NCBI GenBank assembly: GCA_003446545.1
Contig: DMAO01000320.1
Location: forward strand, 1 to 8,647
Length of the DNA: 8,647 nt
From: Sphaerochaeta sp.
GTDB taxonomy: Bacteria; Spirochaetota; Spirochaetia; Sphaerochaetales; Sphaerochaetaceae
Reading direction: 5' to 3'
Made by a program: the position numbers and the translations under genes. Shown here piece by piece: positions 1 to 5,453 of the stretch (the stretch's first letter is position 1; each line of letters begins with the position of its first letter). Under the pieces are notes generated by a model. It was given only the letters and a program-made list of their open reading frames with translations. It did no database searches and had not been told where the DNA came from.

Positions 1-1
1 T

Positions 2-25
2 GAAGGGGAGCATCTGCTCCCTTTC
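2..25 (+). terminator. Hairpin at the left edge, possible terminator of an upstream gene
   Basis: Positions 2-11 pair with 16-25 over ten base pairs (one G-U pair), leaving a four-base loop ATCT at 12-15. The 5' arm is purine-rich and the 3' arm pyrimidine-rich, ending CCCTTTC. There is no separate T tract after the stem, so termination is inferred only from its place just before the next gene's ribosome binding site. It could instead be a leader structure of that gene. Confidence 0.45.
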
Positions 26-32
26 ACCATTT

Positions 33-37
33 GGAGG
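33..37 (+). promoter_or_regulatory. Shine-Dalgarno site fixing the flavodoxin-family start
   Basis: GGAGG lies five bases before the ATG at 43. It lies inside the longer reading frame that opens with TTG at 31, so that TTG cannot use it. An out-of-frame ATG at 39 is too close to the site to compete. Confidence 0.75.
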
Positions 38-42
38 TATGT

Positions 43-666
43 ATGAATGTTCTTATGGTCAACGGAAGCCCACATGAAAAGGGCTGCACCTATACTGCAT
101 TGGGTGAAGTGGCCGCTTCGCTAAAAAAACAGGGCATTGAAAGTGAAATTCTCTGGATAGGCAAAGGCGCCATACACGGTTGCAATGCCTGTGGCTCCTG
201 CAAGACTACAGGCGTCTGTATCTTTACTGAGGACCTGGTAAACGAAGCCTCTGTCAAAGCAAAGGCTTGTGATGCCCTTGTTCTGGGATCGCCTGTCTAT
301 TACGCCTCAATGAATGGGGCTATGAGTGCCTTTCTGGACAGGCTGTTCAGAGTCATTTCCAAGCACATGGCACTAAAGCCAGGGGCTGGTGTCGTCTCTT
401 GTCGTAGGGGGGGCGCCAGTGCCACCTTTGACCAGCTTAACAAGTACTTCACTATCAGCCAGATGCCTGTTGTCGCCTCAACCTACTGGAACAGTGTCCA
501 TGGCAATACCCCAGAAGAGGTTCGTCAGGATCTGGAGGGCATGCAGGTCATGCGCAACCTTGGTTCGAACCTAGCTTGGCTGCTGCAGTGTATTGAGGCC
601 GGAAAGGCAAATGGAGTTGCCCTTCCTGAGCGTGAGGAACCTTTAGCGACTAACTTCATTCGCTAG
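43..666 (+). CDS. Flavodoxin-family FMN-dependent oxidoreductase with ISF-like cysteine cluster
   Basis: A 207-residue cytosolic protein of the NADPH-dependent FMN reductase / flavodoxin-like family (COG0655 type), expected to bind FMN and shuttle electrons from NAD(P)H. The N terminus is a beta strand followed by the phosphate-binding loop NGSPHEKGCTYT (residues 7-18). Residues 47-59 carry cysteines at 47, 50, 53 and 59, a CX2CX2CX5C spacing matching the compact motif that binds a 4Fe-4S cluster in iron-sulfur flavoproteins. GSPVYY near residue 83 is the usual second flavin-contact segment of this fold. The length suits a single-domain member. The ATG at 43 is chosen because GGAGG lies five bases before it; the earlier in-frame TTG at 31 has no binding site of its own. 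Transcription ends at the strong hairpin 684-719. The substrate or redox partner cannot be told from sequence, and no neighbour suggests a pathway. Confidence 0.85.
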   Translation: MNVLMVNGSPHEKGCTYTALGEVAASLKKQGIESEILWIGKGAIHGCNACGSCKTTGVCIFTEDLVNEASVKAKACDALVLGSPVYYASMNGAMSAFLDRLFRVISKHMALKPGAGVVSCRRGGASATFDQLNKYFTISQMPVVASTYWNSVHGNTPEEVRQDLEGMQVMRNLGSNLAWLLQCIEAGKANGVALPEREEPLATNFIR

Positions 667-683
667 CAGACTACCCTGAGTGC

Positions 684-719
684 AGAGAAAAGGTGGCCTT
701 TCTTGGCCACCTTTTCTCT
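684..719. terminator. Bidirectional rho-independent terminator between the flavodoxin gene and era
   Basis: A perfect 15-bp stem (684-698 with 705-719) encloses the six-base loop TTTCTT. Both arms end in AGAGAAAA/TTTTCTCT, giving a pyrimidine-rich 3' side on either strand. It sits 17 bases after the flavodoxin stop and two bases after the era stop on the other strand, so it should serve both convergent genes. Confidence 0.9.
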
Positions 720-721
720 CT

Positions 722-1603
722 CTAGCGTAGGATCCTGTCCAACACCGATGCATTGTTTCTCCACTTGTCCTGGGCCTTGACCCTGAGGTCAAGCTGTAGC
801 TTCTTGCCAGGGAAGATTGCCCTGATCTCCGGGGTGCAACCCTGGCGGATCTTCTTGATGTTAGCTCCACCCTTGCCTACGACTATGCCCTTTTGGGTCT
901 CTCTCTCCACAATGATGGCGGCCCTGACCCAGATGGTATTGGTCTCTTCATTGTGTTCGATATCCTCAACGGTCACGTAGATGGCATGGGGAATTTCTTC
1001 GGTTACCAGGTTGATCGCCTTCTCGCGGATCATCTCGCTGATGCGGAACTCCACAGGCTGGTCGGTATAGGCATCTGTGGGATACAGCAACTCGCCCTCC
1101 GGAGCCAGCTTGAACAGCTCGATGAGAATCTCATCGACACCTTCGTCGAGCTTTGCGGAAGCTGTCATTACAACTGACTCTGGAAGATGTTCTGCAAGGA
1201 AGGCCTTGGCTGCGTCATGCTCACCAATGGTGAGTATGTCGCTCTTGTTGATACAGGAGACAACAGGGCTCTTAACCTTTACAAGAGCCTGGACAATAGC
1301 CAGCTCCTCTTCCCCTGCGGTGCGCTTCGCATCGATGAGGTAGAGCACGACATCACTGTCTCCAAGGGTCCTGATCGCAGTCTCCTGCAACCTTTTGTTC
1401 ATGGTCTTGTCACTGAGGTGATATCCTGGGGTGTCGGTGAAAATAAGCTGGCCTCGTGGGTCGGTATAGATGCCTCGAATGGCATTCCTGGTCGTCTGGG
1501 GTGTCGATGCGGTAATGGATACCTTCATCTCACAGATGGTGTTGAGCAGCGTGCTCTTGCCGGCAGACGGCCTTCCAATAATTGCAATCGTGGCACATTT
1601 CAT
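722..1603 (-). CDS. era: GTPase Era, 30S ribosome assembly factor
   Basis: Era is a GTPase that binds the 3' end of 16S rRNA and assists 30S subunit maturation. The 293-residue product has the full set of G motifs: P-loop GRPSAGKST (residues 10-18), the switch-I region with TPQTTR (34-39), DTPG (57-60), NKSD (119-122) and SAK (149-151). The C-terminal KH RNA-binding domain carries GKGGANIKKI near residue 250. Length and domain order are normal for Era. The ATG at 1603 is chosen over the TTG at 1618 because GGAGGA (1611-1616) lies seven bases before it and overlaps the TTG. The gene is transcribed alone on the minus strand, convergent with the flavodoxin gene, and ends two bases before the shared terminator. 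Nothing is truncated or missing. Confidence 0.97.
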   Translation of the reverse strand: MKCATIAIIGRPSAGKSTLLNTICEMKVSITASTPQTTRNAIRGIYTDPRGQLIFTDTPGYHLSDKTMNKRLQETAIRTLGDSDVVLYLIDAKRTAGEEELAIVQALVKVKSPVVSCINKSDILTIGEHDAAKAFLAEHLPESVVMTASAKLDEGVDEILIELFKLAPEGELLYPTDAYTDQPVEFRISEMIREKAINLVTEEIPHAIYVTVEDIEHNEETNTIWVRAAIIVERETQKGIVVGKGGANIKKIRQGCTPEIRAIFPGKKLQLDLRVKAQDKWRNNASVLDRILR

Positions 1604-1610
1604 GAACGAT

Positions 1611-1616
1611 TCCTCC
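1611..1616 (-). promoter_or_regulatory. Shine-Dalgarno site fixing the era start
   Basis: On the minus strand GGAGGA stands seven bases before the ATG at 1603. It overlaps the upstream in-frame TTG (1616-1618), so the TTG is an unlikely start. Confidence 0.85.
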
Positions 1617-1624
1617 AAGCTTGC

Positions 1625-1653
1625 AGTATAACGGATAGGGTGTTTCCTGCCTA
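1625..1653 (-). promoter_or_regulatory. Candidate sigma-70 promoter of era
   Basis: On the minus strand TAGGCA (1648-1653) and TATACT (1625-1630) are 17 bases apart, matching four and five of six consensus bases. The start of transcription would fall near 1618, leaving a very short leader in which the ribosome site begins almost at once. The -10 element is good, but the short leader lowers confidence. Confidence 0.35.
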
Positions 1654-1730
1654 CACAATGACAAGAAGCTTTTAATTTGGAGAAGAATATACAGGAGAAG
1701 CATGGAGCAGCGTCTTTTGGTTTTCTCGTA

Positions 1731-1759
1731 TTGAAACTTATGTATAACCTTACTATGCT
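1731..1759 (+). promoter_or_regulatory. Candidate sigma-70 promoter of the AllA-family gene
   Basis: TTGAAA (1731-1736) and TATGCT (1754-1759) are separated by 17 bases, matching five and four of six consensus positions. Transcription would begin near 1766, about 33 bases before the GTG start, leaving room for AAAGGAG at 1786-1792. Confidence 0.5.
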
Positions 1760-1798
1760 CAGAGGTGGCCCAATACTCAGTACCTAAAGGAGCTTACA

Positions 1799-2281
1799 GT
1801 GAAAACCATTAAAGTCAGACAGTTGTCAGCGGAAGCCTTTCAAGCTTATGGAAGTTTTTTCGACGTAGTACACCCCACAGGACACAACCTGGGGACTTTT
1901 TACCATGATCATCTCATGTTTCCCGTGGTTGGCGGACAAGCGGTAGGATTCTCCTGCCTTGTTTCCAAGAAGACAGAAAAAATGGTGGTTGCAGGTGCCG
2001 AATACCATAACTATTCAGGAGAAGCCATTCTTCCCCTCGATGGCGATATCGTTGTCCATGTGGCACCTCCTTCAAAGGAGCCTGTTCCTGAATTGACAGA
2101 AGCTTTTCTCGTTCCCAAAGGGACTATGGTCAAGCTGAATGTAGGTGTATGGCACAAAGGCCCTTTCTCTGTTGAGAATGCTGAGACCCATATATTGATC
2201 GCCCTCGCTGAACGCACCTACATGACTGATTGTGTAGTAGCCGACTATGCAGAGACTGACCAGATCGAAGTCGTCCTGTAA
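1799..2281 (+). CDS. Ureidoglycolate lyase (AllA) family cupin protein
   Basis: A 160-residue protein that resembles E. coli AllA along its length. AllA splits ureidoglycolate into glyoxylate and urea in allantoin breakdown. The resemblance covers the N terminus (QLSAEAFQAYG, residues 8-18), the central E-x-H (E68, H70) followed by LPLDGDIVVHVA (79-89), and the C-terminal NVGVWHKGPF block (114-123) with the family's invariant Trp-His (W118, H119). These fit a single-domain cupin fold. The start is GTG at 1799, preceded by AAAGGAG (1786-1792) at six bases; no ATG is available nearby. It has its own likely promoter and no purine-catabolism neighbours, so the true substrate may differ from ureidoglycolate. 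I see no convincing terminator after it. Family assignment is firm, function only tentative. Confidence 0.75.
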   Translation: MKTIKVRQLSAEAFQAYGSFFDVVHPTGHNLGTFYHDHLMFPVVGGQAVGFSCLVSKKTEKMVVAGAEYHNYSGEAILPLDGDIVVHVAPPSKEPVPELTEAFLVPKGTMVKLNVGVWHKGPFSVENAETHILIALAERTYMTDCVVADYAETDQIEVVL

Positions 2282-2411
2282 TACTTTTTCTCAGGTTTGC
2301 AGAGGACCACACTCATGAAAAGCCCAGGCTCTTGTGGCTAATCTTGCCTTGTCTTATTTGGTTGACTTTACCGTGAGCATAGGCAAATGATAGAGACTAA
2401 GGAGTTACTGT
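2282..2411. other. Intergenic region and left flank of the restriction-modification island
   Basis: These 130 bases contain no gene. Short pairings such as CCACA/TGTGG exist, but none makes a stable stem with a T tract, so no terminator is claimed. TTGACT (2362-2367) resembles a -35 box, but the expected position for a -10 box holds a poor match, so the endonuclease promoter stays undefined. AAGGAG at 2399-2404 is the endonuclease ribosome site, seven bases before its ATG. Confidence 0.5.
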
Positions 2412-3179
2412 ATGAACAATGATACCGCCACTCAAGTTAAGGTGTTGTTACATGAATGCGTGGATAATGCAATTCATAGAATCTCAAACAATCTTGTAAA
2501 TCGCCCTTTTCATGAAGCCCTGCTCAGTTCTGATGCTATCCTCTATTCTTCACTAGAGCGATCTTTTTCTACTTCTTTTGGACAAGGCCCAATTGAGAGG
2601 ATTTCGGATCTTATCATAGGGGAAACAACTGAAGAACACGAAAAACAAAAAGCTCTCTATGTAAATATTTACAAGGGGGCCCAGGATCAGATCAACCTCT
2701 GGTTGCAAGGCTATAGGGATCATACCATCCAACCCAATTGGACACGAGAAAAAAAAGTTCTTGAATCTTTCAACAAAGGGGATACCATTTCTGTTAGGGT
2801 AATCTCAGACCTGTGGTTCAAGCGCAATGGACAGGAACATTTTTTATCACTTAAGACAGTAAAACCGAATTTAGATCAGACCGAGAAAGCAAAATCGGAT
2901 ATGTTGCACTTATTAGCTGAGAATCCAAGGTATAAGCCATTTTTCTGCCTTTATTATAATCCCTATGGTGAAGATAGAAGTTCCTATAAGTGGACAATTC
3001 CAAATGGTATTTTCAATATGCAGAGTGATACCTGTGTATTGATAGGAAAAGAATATTGGGATTTCCTTGGTGGGGTTGGAACCTATGAGCAGTTGCTTGA
3101 TATATGTCTAGAGGTTGGAAATGTTACCAGACCAACTGTTGAGCATCTTGCAATCAAACGGTCTATCTCAGACTTTTAG
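2412..3179 (+). CDS. Type II restriction endonuclease, TdeIII family
   Basis: A 255-residue protein recognised as TdeIII-like (PF09520); members characterised in Treponema denticola and Methanocaldococcus cut GGNCC. The core is SDLWF (residues 132-136) followed by FLSLKTVKPNLDQTEKAK (144-161). D133 and K148 are the best candidates for the metal-binding acid and the lysine of a PD-(D/E)xK nuclease, with Ser146 where an acid is often found. The ATG start is preceded by AAGGAG at seven bases. The stop overlaps the methyltransferase gene on the other strand by 12 bp. The convergent m5C methyltransferase supports the call on its own. Base composition is poorer in GC than in the flanks (33-43% in sample lines), consistent with transfer. 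The specificity GGNCC is inferred from the family and is not visible in the sequence. The gene looks intact. Confidence 0.8.
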   Translation: MNNDTATQVKVLLHECVDNAIHRISNNLVNRPFHEALLSSDAILYSSLERSFSTSFGQGPIERISDLIIGETTEEHEKQKALYVNIYKGAQDQINLWLQGYRDHTIQPNWTREKKVLESFNKGDTISVRVISDLWFKRNGQEHFLSLKTVKPNLDQTEKAKSDMLHLLAENPRYKPFFCLYYNPYGEDRSSYKWTIPNGIFNMQSDTCVLIGKEYWDFLGGVGTYEQLLDICLEVGNVTRPTVEHLAIKRSISDF

Positions 3180-4562
3180 AGCCTTTATTTTACTCTCCAT
3201 CTCTCGTCTCCATGAAATATCATCAGTTCCCTTGTATCGAGAATAGGGAAAATTGGGAAAGCTCAGAACCTCTTCCTCATTGAGTAGTGCCAAGACTAAA
3301 GAACCAATGGCAGTGCCGAGCTTGATCGGTACTGCATTGCCTATCTGTTTATACTGCTCAATGAGGGTCCCCTGTATTTCCCAATCATCAGGAAACTCTT
3401 GGATCCTTTTATATTCCTGTACGCTCAGGGGTCTGTCTAATGTTGGATGTGCAAGGTCGGTCGCTGGCATTGCAGGATGGGTGACAAGCGTGGGAGATGG
3501 CTTGTCCCAAGCCAGTCTCCGGTAAAACCCTGTTTTGCCTCCACCTGAATCGTATGAGGCCCCCAAAGCTTCCCTTTGAGTCTCCCGAGGTAAGTTTTTC
3601 CAGTTTTGCCCTTCAGTCAACATCCTATAATATTTCAGGCGACGTTCTGGGAATTTGATAGAGTCCTGATGTGTCTTTTGAATGGGCTCAATAGCCTGGC
3701 GTAATGTTCTCCAGGGGGATAGTCCGAATAGCTCATGTTCTGCATGGGTCGGCACTAAAAAGGGAGGACGTTTTCCATCTCTTGAACAGATGATTACAAC
3801 GCGCTCACGTTTTTGTGGTGTGCCAAAATTAGCTGCGTTGTACAAGTTGAAACTCGCCTTATATCCAGAATTCTCCAATTGTCTCAAAATATGGAAGAGG
3901 GCTCCACCGGCAAGATTGTCGAGAGATGCTTGCATCTCCTTAGTACGATCCTTATGGGGTATATGTTTCATAGGGGCAGAAAGGAGACCTCGTACATTTT
4001 CAATGACAGCATACTTGGGACGTAGTTGATGGATCAAATCAATATATCTGAGGAATACGTTTCCTCTTTCATCTTCCAAACCCAATCGCTTCCCAGCAGT
4101 ACTGAATGCTTGACAAGGAGGACCTCCTATAATAAGGTCGATTTCCTGACCTTTTTCAATACCTGCGGCTGTGAGAATCTCGTTTTCGGAACACTTTCGG
4201 ATATCACCAATAAGCCCAATTTCAGGATGATTTTTCCGTATTGTTTTTCGACAGGCAGGATTAATTTCGCTGGCCAGACGTACGTTGAACCCAGCTTTTT
4301 CAATGCCAATATCAAGACCCATGGCCCCTGAGAAAAAACTCAGAGCGATTGGCTGTCCTGATATTTGTTGTGTATTTATCCTGTCAGATACTTCTCCATA
4401 TGAGTTTGTTGCTATGAATTCTTCCATTGTATGCTCGTCTATCATCCATGAATTTCCAACTCTTTGTGCTTGAATCTTACCAAATCGGCAGAGAGACCGT
4501 ACTTGTTGAGGTGAGATGTTCAGTTTGTCAGCTGATTGTGTGATATCAAAAAAGGTACTCAA
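3168..4562 (-). CDS. C5-cytosine DNA methyltransferase with N-terminal HTH domain
   Basis: A 464-residue modification enzyme that transfers a methyl group from S-adenosylmethionine to C5 of cytosine and protects host DNA from the neighbouring endonuclease. Residues 6-51 form an excisionase/MerR-like helix-turn-helix (ITQSADKLNISPQQVRSLCR, then a GNSWMID wing). The catalytic domain follows with motif I FFSGAMG (76-82), motif IV GGPPCQAFS with nucleophile Cys150, motif VI ENV (188-190), motif VIII QKRERV (250-255), a target-recognition region about 256-360, motif IX RPLSVQEYKRIQEFP (377-391) and motif X QIGNAVP (406-412). All motifs are intact. The TTG at 4562 is chosen as start: AAAGG lies eight bases before it. 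The longer frame opens with TTG at 4607, which is part of the promoter spacer and upstream of the predicted transcript. GC is low (about 37% in a counted line), as in the endonuclease gene. The HTH suggests self-regulation. Confidence 0.93.
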   Translation of the reverse strand: MSTFFDITQSADKLNISPQQVRSLCRFGKIQAQRVGNSWMIDEHTMEEFIATNSYGEVSDRINTQQISGQPIALSFFSGAMGLDIGIEKAGFNVRLASEINPACRKTIRKNHPEIGLIGDIRKCSENEILTAAGIEKGQEIDLIIGGPPCQAFSTAGKRLGLEDERGNVFLRYIDLIHQLRPKYAVIENVRGLLSAPMKHIPHKDRTKEMQASLDNLAGGALFHILRQLENSGYKASFNLYNAANFGTPQKRERVVIICSRDGKRPPFLVPTHAEHELFGLSPWRTLRQAIEPIQKTHQDSIKFPERRLKYYRMLTEGQNWKNLPRETQREALGASYDSGGGKTGFYRRLAWDKPSPTLVTHPAMPATDLAHPTLDRPLSVQEYKRIQEFPDDWEIQGTLIEQYKQIGNAVPIKLGTAIGSLVLALLNEEEVLSFPNFPYSRYKGTDDISWRREMESKIKALKV

Positions 4563-4595
4563 TATATTTTCCTTTGAGAAAGTTTTACAAGTACC
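4554..4595. repeat. Inverted repeat GGTACT/AGTACC bracketing the methyltransferase leader
   Basis: GGTACT at 4554-4559 and AGTACC at 4590-4595 form a six-base inverted repeat 30 bases apart. One arm lies at the predicted transcription start, the other just inside the coding sequence, and the ribosome site lies between them. It could be a pair of operator half-sites for the HTH domain or a weak RNA stem. Six matching bases alone can arise by chance. Confidence 0.3.
4571..4575 (-). promoter_or_regulatory. Shine-Dalgarno site fixing the methyltransferase start
   Basis: AAAGG on the minus strand, followed by eight bases and the TTG at 4562-4560. No comparable site precedes the TTG at 4607. This supports the shorter 464-residue protein beginning just before the HTH domain. 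Confidence 0.75.
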
Positions 4596-4598
4596 AAA

Positions 4599-4627
4599 AA
4601 TATACAATTGATGCTAGGTTTTGTCAA
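4599..4627 (-). promoter_or_regulatory. Strong sigma-70 promoter of the methyltransferase gene
   Basis: On the minus strand a perfect TTGACA (4622-4627) is followed after exactly 17 bases by TATATT (4599-4604), five of six matches to the consensus -10 box. Transcription should begin near 4592, giving a leader of about 30 bases that contains the AAAGG site. The strength fits the need for early methylation when the island enters a new cell. Confidence 0.8.
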
Positions 4628-4699
4628 TTCATTTTTCCTGAACGTACTGTCAATCACCGAATTTGAGATTCAATTACCATGCAGTTCCTAATCCTGTTG

Positions 4700-4723
4700 C
4701 TTGGGATTACTTTCTTTCCCAAG
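4700..4723. repeat. Small hairpin in the clpP upstream region
   Basis: CTTGGGA (4700-4706) pairs with TCCCAAG (4717-4723) around a ten-base pyrimidine-rich loop. No T tract follows. It lies outside the predicted clpP transcript, so a role there would be at the DNA level or in an unknown transcript. Confidence 0.3.
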
Positions 4724-4796
4724 GGCATCATAGAAAGAGAATTTAAGCAGAATGTCAAGAGCATGTGAGAAATGAAACTAATCAATCTGTCATCCC

Positions 4797-4825
4797 TTTT
4801 CAATATGTAGCTTATCCCGTATACT
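4797..4825 (+). promoter_or_regulatory. Candidate sigma-70 promoter of the clpP unit
   Basis: TTTTCA (4797-4802) and TATACT (4820-4825) are 17 bases apart, with four and five consensus matches. Transcription near 4832 would give a leader of about 40 bases containing AGAGG six bases before the clpP ATG. Confidence 0.45.
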
Positions 4826-4871
4826 TGGACAAAACGCGAAAGCGACAAACCTTTATGAAGAGAGGCTTTTC

Positions 4872-5447
4872 ATGCCAGAAGACGAAGAAAAGAAACCTGC
4901 AGTGCAGGATCCCCAGATAAACGAAAAACTCCTTAAGACCCGCTCCATCATGCTTAGCGGTGAGATCAACAAAGAGAGTGCAGAGCTTGTCATCAAACAG
5001 CTGCTGGTCCTGGAAGGCGAAAGCCACGATCCTGTAAGGATCTTCATCAACAGCCCCGGTGGGGATGTAGATGCCGGCTACGCCATCTTTGACATGGCCC
5101 GCTTCATATCCTGTCCTGTAACCATGATTGGAATGGGCCTTGTGGCAAGCGCAGCAGCACTTGTCCTGCTTGCAGTGCCTGCAGAGAGAAGGTTTGCACT
5201 TCCCAACTCAACCTATCTTATCCATCAGCCCATGAGCGGCATGAAGGTAGTTGCCACCGACATAGAGATACATGCCCTGCATCTTGAGAAGCTTCGATCC
5301 AAACTCGATGCACTCATTGCCCAAGAGACTGGCAAAACCATTGAAGAGGTCAACAAGGATACCGAGCGTGACCACTGGCTATCGAGTTCAGAAGCCCTCA
5401 CCTATGGCTTGGTAAGCAGGATTATTACGACAAGGAGTGAGCTCTAG
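4872..5447 (+). CDS. clpP: ATP-dependent Clp protease proteolytic subunit (ClpP family)
   Basis: A 191-residue serine peptidase of the ClpP family, which forms a double-ring chamber and degrades proteins fed in by Clp ATPases such as ClpX or ClpA/ClpC. The catalytic triad is complete: Ser93 in GLVASAAALVLLA, His118 in YLIHQP, and Asp167 in TERDHWLSSSEA, the context of the E. coli catalytic Asp. FINSPGGDVDAGYAIFD (58-74) is the conserved oxyanion-side segment. The serine loop usually reads GQAASMGA; here it reads GLVASAAA, which suggests a divergent paralogue, and spirochaetes often carry two clpP genes. A short acidic N terminus (MPEDEEKK) precedes the core, and there is no long propeptide. 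The ATG has AGAGG at six bases. No clpX or tig gene adjoins it. It is followed after six bases, in the same frame, by the transporter gene, implying one operon. Confidence 0.92.
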   Translation: MPEDEEKKPAVQDPQINEKLLKTRSIMLSGEINKESAELVIKQLLVLEGESHDPVRIFINSPGGDVDAGYAIFDMARFISCPVTMIGMGLVASAAALVLLAVPAERRFALPNSTYLIHQPMSGMKVVATDIEIHALHLEKLRSKLDALIAQETGKTIEEVNKDTERDHWLSSSEALTYGLVSRIITTRSEL

Positions 5448-5453
5448 CACCCT

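Larger units (their letters stand above)
4628..4871. other. Gene-free region between the methyltransferase promoter and clpP
   Basis: I see no gene in this stretch; the short minus-strand frame at 4654-4848 has no recognisable content. It holds a seven-pair hairpin (4700-4706 with 4717-4723) with a ten-base loop and, at its right end, the likely clpP promoter and the ribosome site AGAGG (4861-4865). The right boundary of the AT-rich island probably lies here, but no direct repeat with the left flank was found by eye. Confidence 0.5.

Noticed and set aside
1187..1675. Plus-strand frame of 162 codons opposite era
   Set aside because: It is the complement of the conserved Era GTPase domain and has no protein-family signature.
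2299..2345. Possible terminator after the AllA-family gene (CCACA/TGTGG and AGCC/GGCT pairings)
   Set aside because: The stems are short, interrupted or have impossibly small loops, and no T tract follows.
2362..2390. TTGACT as the -35 box of an endonuclease promoter
   Set aside because: At 17 bases spacing the -10 position reads AAATGA, and other spacings are no better; not claimed as a promoter.
4654..4848. Short minus-strand frame of 64 codons in the clpP upstream region
   Set aside because: No recognisable domain, no good ribosome site, and it lies over the clpP promoter and leader; most likely chance.
2282..4871. Target-site duplication or transposase remnants at the island edges
   Set aside because: Comparing both flanks by eye gave only short chance matches; no terminal repeats or transposase fragments seen.
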